This document shows positions 17,313 through 25,470 of a stretch of DNA of 64,000 nucleotides, piece by piece. Source of the DNA: Micromonospora sp. Llam0 (GTDB lineage: Bacteria > Actinomycetota > Actinomycetes > Mycobacteriales > Micromonosporaceae); contig NZ_RJJY01000002.1 in assembly GCF_003751085.1 (NCBI RefSeq), positions 2,418,001 to 2,482,000 on the forward strand. Direction: 5' to 3'. Under the pieces are notes generated by a model, which did no database searches, had not been told where the DNA came from, and worked only from the letters and a program-made list of their open reading frames with translations. Position numbers and translations under genes: made by a program. Each line of letters opens with the position of its first letter. Position 1 is the stretch's first letter.

Positions 17313-18485
17313 GTGAGTGGTACGCCGGTTGTTGGTGACCTTCGGGTGCAGGAAGTCCGTCGGCGCGGTGGCCGCCGGTCGTACACGATCGTGTGGCCCG
17401 ACGGCATCGTGTATCGGCAGGCCGATCGGTTCCTCGCCGAGTTCGACGGTTCTGGTACGCAGCGGACGTACGCGTACCTGCTGGTCGATCACCTGCGGTG
17501 GCTGGACAGGGAGGGACTGTCGCCGGAAGCGGTGTCCCTGGACGATCTGAAGCGGTACATGGCCGCGATCGGCGCGAAGTTCGCCGGCCCGTTCGGCGAG
17601 CCATGGCGGGACCGGCCGTTGGGGTAGAGCACGCTGGGCACGGCGGCGTCGTGTGTGAAGGGGTTCTACCTGCACCAGGCCGGGTTGGGGATCAACGAGC
17701 GGCTCGGCGGGCAGTTGAACCTGACCCGGCTGCCGTCGCGGGCCGACCGCGAGTGGGCGCTGCTGGGTCACCTCAGGCTGGCGATGCCGGCCAACCCGCT
17801 GGCGCCGCATCGGGTGCGTCGCCGGCACCCGAAGATGCTGCCCGACGGTGCCAAGGTCCGTCTGCTCGCCGCGGCGCGCACGGCGAGAGATCGGATGGTG
17901 GTGACCTGGCTGGCCGATGCCGGGTACCGCATCGGCGAGTTGTGTGGACTGCATCTTTCGGACCTCCATCTGCGCGAAGGCGCGCCGTGCGGCGAGTGCC
18001 GAACACCGCACTCGCACATCTGTCATCGGGAGAACAACCCGAACCGGGCCGCGGCCAAGACGAAGTGGCCGTGGTCGCTGGAGGACGGCACGGTGCGGGG
18101 CGGGCTGATCAAGCGGGTCAGCCCGGCGATGATCCACACCTACTTCGAGTACGTGACCACCGAGTACCCGGCCGGCGCGCAGCACGGGATGCTGTTGGTG
18201 CAACTGACTGGACCGGCCGCTGGCCAACCGTGGGCTGCGGTCGCCGCACGGCGGATGCTGCGCCGGGCCGGGCACCGTGCGGGGCTCGGCACGGTGCTGC
18301 CCCACGCCTTCCGGCACTCGTTCGCCACGGCGGTCCTGGACGCCGCTGGCGGAAATCTGATGATCGCCCGGGATGCTGGTGGCTGGGCCTCCACGGCGGT
18401 GGTCGACGAGATCTACGCGCATGTCGACATCACCGACCCGGCGTTCAGCGCCGCCCTGCGCAGGGTGTGGGGTGACCCGGGATGA
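17313..18485 (+). pseudogene. tnpA: TnpA-like tyrosine recombinase with an internal amber codon
   Basis: GTG 17313 follows a GGAGGAC ribosome site. The 390-codon frame is open except for TAG at 17625-17627 (RDRPLG*STLGTAASCVKGFYLHQ). The residue replaced is probably Gln (CAG to TAG). The rest is complete: core domain (SGTQRTYAYLLVDHLRWLDR), zinc-like loop CGECRTPHSHICH, and catalytic boxes YRIGELCGLHLSDL, LPHAFRHSFATAV and DEIYAHVDI. The end overlaps tnpB by ATGA. As annotated, the gene is broken by one base change. Translation restarting after the stop would give only the catalytic part. Confidence 0.82.
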
Positions 18486-21043
18486 CCGCCGCCATTGCGC
18501 CGACGCTGCGGGTCCTCACCCCGCCGCACGGCGGCCGGGACACTCGGGTGGGCCGGGACCGCCTGGAGCTGCTGGCCGCCCTGATCGGCGGGCCACGCTT
18601 CGATCCGCTGCTGCGCCCGGACCTGATCGTGCTGCCCCGCGAGCACCCGGTGTTCGGCTGGGGCTGCCGGGTCGCCGGCTGCTTGCGCGCCCGCCAGGAC
18701 AACAAGGACCTGTGCAACGGCCATACGGAGCTGCTCGCCGAGGCACGCGCAGGAGGGCTTGACCGTGCGGCGTTCCTGCGCGGCGCGCAGCCGTTGGACG
18801 AGAGCGAGAACGTCGAACCACCACCGTGCCGGATCTGCCAGGTCCGGCCATCGCGCAACATCAGGCTGCGGCTGTGCGGACGCCACGGCGACGCCTGGGC
18901 GACGCTGCAACATCGGCAGCCCGTGCGCGACTTCGAGTCCTGGCTGGCCGGCCAGCAACCCGCGCCCGGGTTCGGCGAATGCCAGGTGCGGGTGTGCACC
19001 TCGCTCGCGGCGTCGTCGCTGGGACTGTGCTCTGGCCACGAGAACCGGTACCGCCGCGCAGGCTGCCCGGGCCGCCAGCGAGGCAAAGGCCGAGCCGTGC
19101 GATTCGACGACGAGGCCGCGTTCCGGTCGTGGTGCGCACGCGTCGATGCGGTCTGGCGGCCAGGCCGGCTCAACCTGGTCGGGCTGTCCCCGCTGCTGGC
19201 GGCCGAGGTCAAGTACGGCATGTTCGTACACGGGCAGCAGCCGCACCACTCGATGTGGCCGCTGCGCTGGTTGCAGGGCTTCGCCAACCGCTGCCGCGCC
19301 CACGATGTGGATTCGGTGATGGCGGTGGAGCCGGCGGGATGCCCCAACACCGACCGGATGATCGTCACCGAGATCCGCAACCAGGTTCGGCTGGTCTACT
19401 ACAGCCCGGCCGACACCAGGGACGCCGGCTTCATCGAGTTCGACCATTTCGGCGCCCGGCTGCCCGCCCGGGGTAGCTTCTGGGACCTCACGATGGTGTC
19501 CCAGCGGTGGCTGCGCGATGCGCTGTGGGACTACTTCGCCGGCCTGATGCGCCGGCCGAAGCCGCCGCGTAGCGATACCTCGTACGACGGGGCACGCCGC
19601 GCCTGCGCAGAGCTGAGCGCCTACCTCGAACTCGAAGCACCCGAAGGCGGCCACGACCCGACCCGGCTGCGGGCCGAGCACATGCACGCCTTCGTCGCCG
19701 ACCAGCGGCACCGAGCCCGCAACGGCCTGCCCTCGTTGGGGATCCGCCGCCGCGACGGCACAGCCGCCCCGGCCAGCGACATCAGCCGCAGCATCGGCGC
19801 CAACTACATCCGCAAGATCCTGCGTCAATCCCTGGACAGCGGGGAGGTCGCGCGGATCGGGCTGGCCCGCGAGTTCGTCGTGGCCGCACCCGCTGGTGGC
19901 GTGGAACCCAACCGCACCCGGCGCCCGTTCCCCGACGACGTCGCCAGGGCGCTGGCCGACGAGGCCAGCCTGGCCGTGCTGGCCGAGGTCCACGACCGAC
20001 ACGACGGCGGTATCCGGTTGATCTGGGAAGCCCTCGTCTACACCGGCCGTCGGCCCAGCGAGGTCATCCGGCTCTCGCTGGACTGCGTCGCCCGCTACAG
20101 CGGGCTGCCGATGCTGTGGCACGACCAGACCAAGGTCGGCAACTACGACGAGGCCATCCGCATCCCCGAAGTCCTCTACGACAAGCTTCGTGAACGACAA
20201 CGCATCACGATCGAGCGGTTCGAGTACCGCCACGGCCGGCCACCCACCGACGCCGAACGCGCCCGGATGGCGCTGTTCCCGTCCCCGCAGCGCAACCCGT
20301 ACCTGACCCGCCCGGCCACCTACACCTGGTTCCACAGGCACTTCCGAGCCTGGGTCGACGGGCTGGAACTCGGCGCGTGGGTGCCGCACCAGGCCCGGCA
20401 CACCCTGGCCACCAGACTGTTGGCCAACGGCGCCGCGCTGCACCACATCCGCCGCTACCTCGGCCACGTCTCCACCCGGATGACCGAGCACTACGCCAAG
20501 ATCGCCCTGTCGGAGATCGACGACGTCCTCGGCCGCGTGTGGGTCGCCGGCCCCGGCGCGCCCAACCCCGGCGAGCTGCTCACCAACGGCGCGGCCGGGT
20601 TGAGCCGGGAGCGGGCCGAAGCCCTCGCGATCGACCTGTCCCGCCGCAGCACCCCCACTGAGGGCGGCTTCTGCACCTTCCAACCCGTCGTCGACGGCGG
20701 CGCCTGCCCATGGAAACTGAACTGCGAGGGCTGCGCCAAGTTCGTCATGTCCGGCGCCGACCTGCTCTACTGGCGCCGCAAACGTGAGCAGTGGATGGCC
20801 ATCGCGGAACGCGCCCCCGACGACGCCACCGCCGATTACCTGCACCAGGTGTTCGCACCCACCGCCCGCGCCATCGACGGCCTGGAAAAAGCCCTCGCCG
20901 GCCTCGGCCTGCTCGACGACGCGCTCGCCTTGGACCTGCGCCGCCCCCAGGACTACTTCCATCGCATCTGGAGCACCGCGTTCCGCGTCGCTCAGCTCGC
21001 CGATGCTCATGACGAACACCCCGCGAAGGAGGCCGAACTGTGA
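18482..21043 (+). CDS. tnpB: TnpB-like large tyrosine recombinase
   Basis: An 853-residue protein, longer than Tn554 TnpB (about 630). The N-terminal third has several Cys pairs (CRVAGCLRARQDNKDLCNGH, CRICQVRPSRNIRLRLCGRH, CQVRVCTSLAASSLGLCSGH), likely zinc-binding and DNA-reading. The catalytic domain follows with TGRRPSEVIRLSLDC, VPHQARHTLATRL, YLGHVSTRMTEHYAKI. A C-terminal Cys cluster (CTFQPVVDGGACPWKLNCEGC) and a helical tail end the protein. It overlaps tnpA and tnpC by ATGA-type junctions, so the three are one translational unit. It should act with TnpA in excision and insertion of the element. Confidence 0.88.
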   Translation: MTAAIAPTLRVLTPPHGGRDTRVGRDRLELLAALIGGPRFDPLLRPDLIVLPREHPVFGWGCRVAGCLRARQDNKDLCNGHTELLAEARAGGLDRAAFLRGAQPLDESENVEPPPCRICQVRPSRNIRLRLCGRHGDAWATLQHRQPVRDFESWLAGQQPAPGFGECQVRVCTSLAASSLGLCSGHENRYRRAGCPGRQRGKGRAVRFDDEAAFRSWCARVDAVWRPGRLNLVGLSPLLAAEVKYGMFVHGQQPHHSMWPLRWLQGFANRCRAHDVDSVMAVEPAGCPNTDRMIVTEIRNQVRLVYYSPADTRDAGFIEFDHFGARLPARGSFWDLTMVSQRWLRDALWDYFAGLMRRPKPPRSDTSYDGARRACAELSAYLELEAPEGGHDPTRLRAEHMHAFVADQRHRARNGLPSLGIRRRDGTAAPASDISRSIGANYIRKILRQSLDSGEVARIGLAREFVVAAPAGGVEPNRTRRPFPDDVARALADEASLAVLAEVHDRHDGGIRLIWEALVYTGRRPSEVIRLSLDCVARYSGLPMLWHDQTKVGNYDEAIRIPEVLYDKLRERQRITIERFEYRHGRPPTDAERARMALFPSPQRNPYLTRPATYTWFHRHFRAWVDGLELGAWVPHQARHTLATRLLANGAALHHIRRYLGHVSTRMTEHYAKIALSEIDDVLGRVWVAGPGAPNPGELLTNGAAGLSRERAEALAIDLSRRSTPTEGGFCTFQPVVDGGACPWKLNCEGCAKFVMSGADLLYWRRKREQWMAIAERAPDDATADYLHQVFAPTARAIDGLEKALAGLGLLDDALALDLRRPQDYFHRIWSTAFRVAQLADAHDEHPAKEAEL

Positions 21044-21606
21044 GCACCGAAGCGGCGGTCGCCGCCCGTCGCGCCCACGTCCAGCGCCTCCTGGACACCG
21101 TCCGCACCGCGGTGCGCCGCATGCAGCGCGACGGCAGCCGTATCACGGTGCGCGGCGTCGCGCATCTCGCCGGAGTCTCCCGCACCTTCCTCTACCAGAA
21201 CCCCGACGCGCGGCGTCTGCTCGCCGAGGCCACCGCCACCAACCGCGACCAACGACGCGTCAGCCGGCAGGTCGAGTACACCAGCGGCCAGCAGGAAGCG
21301 TCCTGGCGTGAACGCGCGCTCAACGCCGAAGACCAACTCCACCGCAGCCATAGCGAGATCCGCGCCCTGCGCGCCCGCATCGGCGAGCTGATGGGCCAGC
21401 TCGACGACCTCACCCAGGCCCACACCGTCGACAGCGTCCAAGCGGTCAGCTCCGCCAACACCCAGCTCAAACAGCAGATCCGGCAACTGTCGGCGGCCAA
21501 CCGGCAACTCGACGACAAGCTGACCGCAGCCCGCACCAACAACCGGTTCCTGGACAAGCACGTCGCCGACCTCGAAGCGCAACTCGCCGAACACTCGCGG
21601 CGATGA
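21040..21606 (+). CDS. tnpC: TnpC-like protein (DUF6262 type) with long coiled coil
   Basis: A 188-residue protein starts at GTG 21040 (overlap with tnpB). The first 70 residues contain an HTH-like region (ITVRGVAHLAGVSRTFLYQN). The remainder is a coiled coil rich in Gln, Leu and Arg (residues about 80-185). This layout is typical of DUF6262 proteins that accompany paired tyrosine recombinases in actinomycete Tn554-like elements. Tn554 TnpC is an accessory factor that influences orientation and efficiency. Here a DNA-bound scaffold role is inferred. Confidence 0.8.
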   Translation: MSTEAAVAARRAHVQRLLDTVRTAVRRMQRDGSRITVRGVAHLAGVSRTFLYQNPDARRLLAEATATNRDQRRVSRQVEYTSGQQEASWRERALNAEDQLHRSHSEIRALRARIGELMGQLDDLTQAHTVDSVQAVSSANTQLKQQIRQLSAANRQLDDKLTAARTNNRFLDKHVADLEAQLAEHSRR

Positions 21607-21669
21607 CATCGACTGCCCGCCCCTGGCCCGGCTGAATCTCGATGACCGCCAGCGTCCAACGGGGGCACA

Positions 21670-22650
21670 ATGACCGCCATGCAAGGCGGCGAAGGAATCC
21701 GAGTGCCGGACGGGGCAGAGATCGTCGGGCAAGTCGGCGGTATGCCTCGGCTGTGGGTCAGCCTGCCGGCCGACGAGGACGGCTTCATCGGCATGCGGTG
21801 TCCGAAGTGTGGCGAAGACTTCCGTCTCCACAACGACGACTACGAGGGCCTGCCCGAGAGCATCTGGTGTGTGTACTGCGGCCTGAGCAGCCACAAGGGT
21901 TGGTTCGAGACCGTCCAACAGCATGATCGTTTCCTAGTGGCTGTCCGGGACTTCGGGGCGCAGGTGGCGCTGCGCATGACGAACGGCCTGTCGCCTGACG
22001 GCGAAATCCTGTTCGGTGGACGTCCGTACCGTCCGCAGCCGCTTCCTCCCATCGACGAGGAACGCCTGGTCCGCGTGCGGAACTGCGGTAGCTGCCGCCT
22101 CCGCTACGCCGTGTTCGGCCAACATCGATACTGTCCGGCATGCGGCCAGTTGCCCGCCCACATCGTCGCGGCTGACGCGCTCGACGCCGCGACCGATCGC
22201 CTCGACGATCTGACCCGACGGACAGGGGCCGAAGCGAAGGCGCTGCGCGAGCAAGGGGTGTTCGACCAGACTCGGACGGACATCCTGATCGCTCTGGTCA
22301 GTCTGGTGGAAACGCTGGCCAAGGCTATCGACGGCAGGCCGGTTCCAAGGCGTGACCGCAACGTCTTCCAGCGTCTCGAACCCATGGCGGACCGGTTCGT
22401 CGACGCCGGGTTTGCTGACCTGCGACAACGCGTCAACGAAGCAATATGGCAGCGGCTGAAGGTCACCTGGCAGCAGCGCCATCTGCTCGTCCACAACGAC
22501 GGCGTGGTTGACTCCTCGTACCTGGAGAACGACCCGACGGGAAGCGCGAAGCTCGGACAGCGACTCAGGATCAGCGACCGAGAGTGCCGTCAGGCAATCG
22601 AGGACACACGACACCTGTGCGCGGCCATCGCAGCCCTCAAGACGCCATGA
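21670..22650 (+). CDS. Cargo gene: double zinc-ribbon protein with HEPN-like C-terminus
   Basis: A 326-residue protein starts at ATG 21670 (or 21679) behind a GGGGG run. Two zinc ribbons are visible: Cys44/Cys47-Cys67/Cys70 and Cys139/Cys142-Cys155/Cys158. The C-terminal 130 residues are helical and contain Arg270-HLLV-His275 followed by NDGVVDSSYL. This is an RX4H motif as found in the active site of HEPN-type RNases. It is the only cargo of the Tn554-like element. HEPN proteins are common effectors in defence and toxin systems, so a defence role for the host or an addiction role for the element is possible. No antitoxin partner is seen. The HEPN call rests on one motif plus helical context. 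Confidence 0.55.
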   Translation: MTAMQGGEGIRVPDGAEIVGQVGGMPRLWVSLPADEDGFIGMRCPKCGEDFRLHNDDYEGLPESIWCVYCGLSSHKGWFETVQQHDRFLVAVRDFGAQVALRMTNGLSPDGEILFGGRPYRPQPLPPIDEERLVRVRNCGSCRLRYAVFGQHRYCPACGQLPAHIVAADALDAATDRLDDLTRRTGAEAKALREQGVFDQTRTDILIALVSLVETLAKAIDGRPVPRRDRNVFQRLEPMADRFVDAGFADLRQRVNEAIWQRLKVTWQQRHLLVHNDGVVDSSYLENDPTGSAKLGQRLRISDRECRQAIEDTRHLCAAIAALKTP

Positions 22651-22806
22651 CGTCGCAATCCGGCAGCACGCCGACGCCCCAGCACCGGCACTCAACCCAC
22701 CCGATCCGCTGACACCGGAGCGCCATTGCCCGATATGTCGTGGCGAACATGTACGCCGGGCGTAATCCCAGGTCAGAGGCTCGAGGTGCCGCCGCCGGTC
22801 GGAAAA

Positions 22807-22932
22807 GCAGAACAGAATCAGGGCGGGCGCCGCGGTGACGTCGGCGAACGCTTGTTGGAGCGGGGAGAAGTCGTAGCGGCCGTCCGGTGTCCGGCCGCCG
22901 TTGTGGTAGTTGAACAGGGCGATGTCGATCAC
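22807..22932 (-). pseudogene. 5' part of the endonuclease/exonuclease/phosphatase gene
   Basis: GTG 22932 follows a GAGAGGAG ribosome site. The 42 codons read VIDIALFNYHNGGRTPDG... to APALILFC, the beta strand that opens an EEP domain, and stop at the 6-bp core GCAGAA where the Tn554-like element enters. The remaining 273 codons are at 16374-17195. The frame is also open upstream to ATG 23124 (RLDRMRDSQVRVRVGDHQGE), which may be a fused or frameshifted small gene that overlaps the end of the preceding one. Confidence 0.8.
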
Positions 22933-23113
22933 TGCTCGCTCCTCTCGTGCGTATTGGCCGTGATGGCCGGGTGTCGTGTCTGCTCCGGTGGCGGTCGCCG
23001 CCGGGTCGCCACCGATGACGATGCGGTCGACGTCGACGATCTCGCCCTGGTGGTCGCCGACCCGGACACGGACCTGGCTGTCGCGCATGCGGTCGAGCCG
23101 GGCGGTCAGGGCG

Positions 23114-23404
23114 CTACGGCGCATCTGCTGTCGCCGGCTGGTGTGGAGTCACTGGTACCTCGTCGGGGGTGCCGGATTCTGATGCCGGCGGCATCACCTC
23201 TGCGGGCGGCCGGCCGGGGAGAGTGTGGGCGGGCTGGGTTGCGCTGGTTCGTGTCGTCGTGGCTGGTGGGTGCTCCGGGGTCCGGCCCGGTGTCGGGTCG
23301 GACCCCGGAGGTGTTCCTCCCTGGATGGCCCTGGCATGCCGTGCGCTGCCCTGCCGAGCCGAGCGGGCGGCTTGGCTCGGCGCGCCGCGACGCAGGCGTG
23401 CCAT
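23114..23404 (-). CDS. Small low-complexity protein, unknown
   Basis: A 96-residue frame has a strong AGAGGGGG ribosome site before ATG 23404. The product starts MARLRRGAPSQAARSARQG and is rich in Pro, Thr, Ala and Arg, probably disordered. It lies 11 bp after the 240-residue gene upstream of it and overlaps the next frame (ATG 23124) by 11 bp, as expected inside an operon. No family is recognised. Composition alone would not support it. The ribosome site and spacing do. Confidence 0.4.
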   Translation of the reverse strand: MARLRRGAPSQAARSARQGSARHARAIQGGTPPGSDPTPGRTPEHPPATTTRTSATQPAHTLPGRPPAEVMPPASESGTPDEVPVTPHQPATADAP

Positions 23405-23415
23405 GGGTTCCCCCT

Positions 23416-24141
23416 CTACGCCCCTGGTTCGGGGTGTGGGGAGTTCAGTGGCGGCGGGGTGCCGCGCTGGCCGGTGTCGAGTTCGGTGACCCGCGGGTCG
23501 GCCCGGGACACGACGGAAGGCTGCCGGTAGGGGGCGGGGCCGTCGCGGCGATCCCACACGCCGGGGGTGTGCCGGGGTTGGTGGGGTTCGGTCTCGGCGT
23601 CACCGGTGCGGGGGATTTGCTGCAGGGCGGCCATCGCGGTGTCGAGCCGGTTCTGGCGGACGTCGAGTTGGCGCATCATCGCGGCCTGGTGGGCGAGGCC
23701 GGTGGCGGTGGCCTGGACCAGCCGGGCGGTGGTCACGTCGACGCTGGTGAGGTCGATGGTGTCGACCTTGGTGTGGGCGTCGGTGACCTCGGCGACGGCG
23801 CGGGCCTGGTGGCGGTGCGCGAGGTCGAGGACCTGGTCGGGGCGGGCGTGCTGGTAGCCCCGCCCCCGCGCGACGGTGAACACCGTGCGGCGCTGGGTGA
23901 GCAGGACCTCCGCGGCCTTGCGTGCGGCGGCGTGGATGGCCTGCCGGCCACCGGTGTGGTCGGCGGGGTCGAGGTCGAGCAGTTGTCCCATCTCGTCGTA
24001 GCTGAGGATGTCTCCGGGCTGGAGCCGCGACATGGCGGTGGCGAGGATCTGCCATCGGGGGGCTGAGCCCACCGGCTGGCCGGGTCGGCGAGTGGGTCGG
24101 CGGTCATCGTCCGGGGGTGGGGTTGGGCGGGTGGTGTCCAT
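23416..24141 (-). CDS. Uncharacterised protein, phage-like context
   Basis: A 241-residue protein starts at ATG 24141, one base after the stop of the upstream gene. An N-terminal domain (residues about 28-110) reads like a small DNA-binding or MGMT-like wing (LQPGDILSYDEMGQLLDLDPADHTGGRQAIHAAARKAAEVLL in parts, then RGRGYQHARPDQVLDLAHRHQ). A helical stretch with SVDVTTARLVQATATGLAHQ and MMRQLDVRQNRLDTAMAALQ follows, then a Pro-rich disordered tail. Similar architectures occur in actinophage genomes, but I cannot name a function. It is coupled to the 192-residue gene before it. Confidence 0.65.
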   Translation of the reverse strand: MDTTRPTPPPDDDRRPTRRPGQPVGSAPRWQILATAMSRLQPGDILSYDEMGQLLDLDPADHTGGRQAIHAAARKAAEVLLTQRRTVFTVARGRGYQHARPDQVLDLAHRHQARAVAEVTDAHTKVDTIDLTSVDVTTARLVQATATGLAHQAAMMRQLDVRQNRLDTAMAALQQIPRTGDAETEPHQPRHTPGVWDRRDGPAPYRQPSVVSRADPRVTELDTGQRGTPPPLNSPHPEPGA

Positions 24142-24142
24142 G

Positions 24143-24721
24143 TCAGTCCGTGCCGTCGAGGGTGCCGACGAAACGGCCGTAGGTGGGTCGTCCGTCGCCG
24201 AGTCCGATCAACGCGCCGGCGGTGTGGGCGGCGTTACGCAGATCGGCCAGGTTGATGACGGCGGGGTCGTAGACGCCGCGGGCCTGTAACCGCCAGTGGG
24301 GAAACACCGGTCGGGTGCGCATGACGCGGGCGTTGCCGACCTTGACGGGGGCGCGGTGGACGTGGCGGGTGTCGGCGTAGAGGGCGGCGGGTTCCCGGGG
24401 ACCCTCGTACAGCACCGGGACCTTCATCGTTTCGATCAGCACACCGCGTTCGACCTTCTTGCCGTCGCGTGACAGGCGGGCGCCCTCGACCAGGCACTTG
24501 GTCAGGTTCGGCGCGGGGATGAACGGACCGACGTCGGGGTCGTGGTAGAGGCCGCCGAGCCATTCCAGCTGGGCGATCTCGGCGTGGTCGTCGTCAGTCT
24601 TCTTCGTCTTCGCCGAGATGGGCCGGATCTGCCGCACGATGGTGTCGAGGGGATCGACCAGGCGTGCGTTGTGCATGAGCAGCGGCGCGGTGCCGGCAAG
24701 GTCGAAGATGAAACTGGGCAC
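24143..24721 (-). CDS. Uncharacterised protein of a phage/mobile-element family
   Basis: A 192-residue protein starts at GTG 24721, preceded by AGGAG. The frame extends further upstream but without a ribosome site. Conserved-looking blocks are FIFDLAGTAPLLMHNARLVDPLD, AKTKKTDDDHAEIAQLEWLGGLYHD, GPFIPAPNLTKCLVEGARL, VPVLYEGPREP, VMRTRPVFPHW and the ending GLGDGRPTYGRF, given here as separate segments. I recall this pattern from phage proteins that accompany recombination or replication genes. A remote relation to Cas7-like RNA-binding folds is conceivable but unproven. No function is assigned. Confidence 0.7.
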   Translation of the reverse strand: MPSFIFDLAGTAPLLMHNARLVDPLDTIVRQIRPISAKTKKTDDDHAEIAQLEWLGGLYHDPDVGPFIPAPNLTKCLVEGARLSRDGKKVERGVLIETMKVPVLYEGPREPAALYADTRHVHRAPVKVGNARVMRTRPVFPHWRLQARGVYDPAVINLADLRNAAHTAGALIGLGDGRPTYGRFVGTLDGTD

Positions 24722-24822
24722 GGGTGAAAAACTCCTGATCAGCAGGGAGCCGGGCCAGATGCTGCGGCGAGGCAGGGCCGCGCGGCCGACGTGGGACAGG
24801 GCGAGGATGTCGCGCAAGGTGT

Positions 24823-25056
24823 TCAAGGTGTTGTCGTCGGGTGGCCGTTGCCGGCGGTGGGGGTGAAGCGGGCTACCAGCGTCAGCCGGGCGTCGGGAAC
24901 GCGAAAGTCGGTGACGGTCCCGGCGTCGGCGGTGAGCCGGTGGCGGTCGCGGGCGGGTCCCCCGTTGACGGGCTCGGCCCCGAGCGGCGGCCGGACGATC
25001 TCCAGCGCCTCGGCCGGGGCGATGGCGGCGGCGCGGATCAGGCGGAGTTTCGTCAG
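24823..25056 (-). CDS. Possible small protein with CTG start
   Basis: A 77-codon frame reads like real protein (KLRLIRAAAIAPAEALEIVR, then ARDRHRLTADAGTVTDFRVP and DARLTLVARFTP). There is no ATG, GTG or TTG at its head. A CTG at 25056-25054 overlaps the TGA of the upstream gene (CTGA), which would mimic the usual ATGA coupling. The start is therefore speculative and the gene may be broken. Confidence 0.3.
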   Translation of the reverse strand: MTKLRLIRAAAIAPAEALEIVRPPLGAEPVNGGPARDRHRLTADAGTVTDFRVPDARLTLVARFTPTAGNGHPTTTP

Positions 25057-25352
25057 CCATCACGGGTGCCTTCCGTCGGCGGGTCCGGTGTGGGCGTGGT
25101 GCCGGCCAACTGCGGTGGCCGGCCGAGGAGTCCGAGGACGATGAGGGTGTCGCGGGTGGGTGTGGAGCGGTCGACGGCGTCGGCCCATCGACGGTGGGTG
25201 CAGGGGTGTGGGGTGAGTCGTCCCTCGAAGCGGCACTGCGCGCACATGAGCGTGTCGTCGGGGGTGTGCAGGGCCAGGATGGCGTCGGCGGTGAGGCTCG
25301 CTGACGGGTGGGCCCGTGCTGGTACGGGCGGGTAGATGGGTGTGATGGTCAC
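25053..25352 (-). CDS. Small protein with CxxC-H-H motif, unknown
   Basis: A 99-residue protein starts at GTG 25352 with AAGGACGGAG upstream. The centre has MCAQCRFEGRLTPHPCTHRR, a possible zinc knuckle (two Cys, His, Cys, His). The ends are Pro/Thr-rich. Short proteins like this recur in actinomycete gene strings next to methyltransferase and phage-like genes. Function is unknown. It ends inside the next frame. Confidence 0.5.
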   Translation of the reverse strand: MTITPIYPPVPARAHPSASLTADAILALHTPDDTLMCAQCRFEGRLTPHPCTHRRWADAVDRSTPTRDTLIVLGLLGRPPQLAGTTPTPDPPTEGTRDG

Positions 25353-25470
25353 GGGTGGTGCTCCGTCCTTGCTGATGGGGTCTGCGGTTCGGCGGATGGG
25401 CTTGGCGGGGCGGGGTACGGGTACGGGTACGGGGGAAGGGTGCGTGAGGGCCCGGGTGGGTCGATGTTGG

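Larger units (their letters stand above)
17196..22806 (+). mobile_element. Tn554-like element with three recombination genes and a HEPN cargo gene
   Basis: The 5611-bp element is bounded on both sides by the 6-bp sequence GCAGAA (17190-17195 and 22807-22812). One copy is needed to restore the interrupted EEP gene. The element ends are short inverted repeats: TTTTCCGA is perfect at both tips and a few more positions match inward. It holds tnpA-, tnpB- and tnpC-like genes in the Tn554 order plus one cargo gene. A single 6-bp core at each junction fits tyrosine-recombinase strand exchange, as reported for Tn554. TnpA has an amber codon, so the copy may be immobile. Confidence 0.85.

Noticed and set aside
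16374..18422. A single 682-codon minus-strand frame that seems to extend the EEP protein
   Set aside because: Upstream of 17195 it reads antisense to TnpA inside the Tn554-like element. The true 5' part of the gene is at 22807-22932.
18413..21019. An 868-codon minus-strand frame across tnpB
   Set aside because: The plus strand encodes a recognisable tyrosine recombinase with catalytic boxes, and the minus frame has only Gly/Ala/Val-rich filler.
22726..24066. A 446-codon plus-strand frame opposite the unknown gene string
   Set aside because: It is Gly/Val-rich and spans the end of the Tn554-like element and several genes. The minus-strand frames have ribosome sites and coupled junctions.
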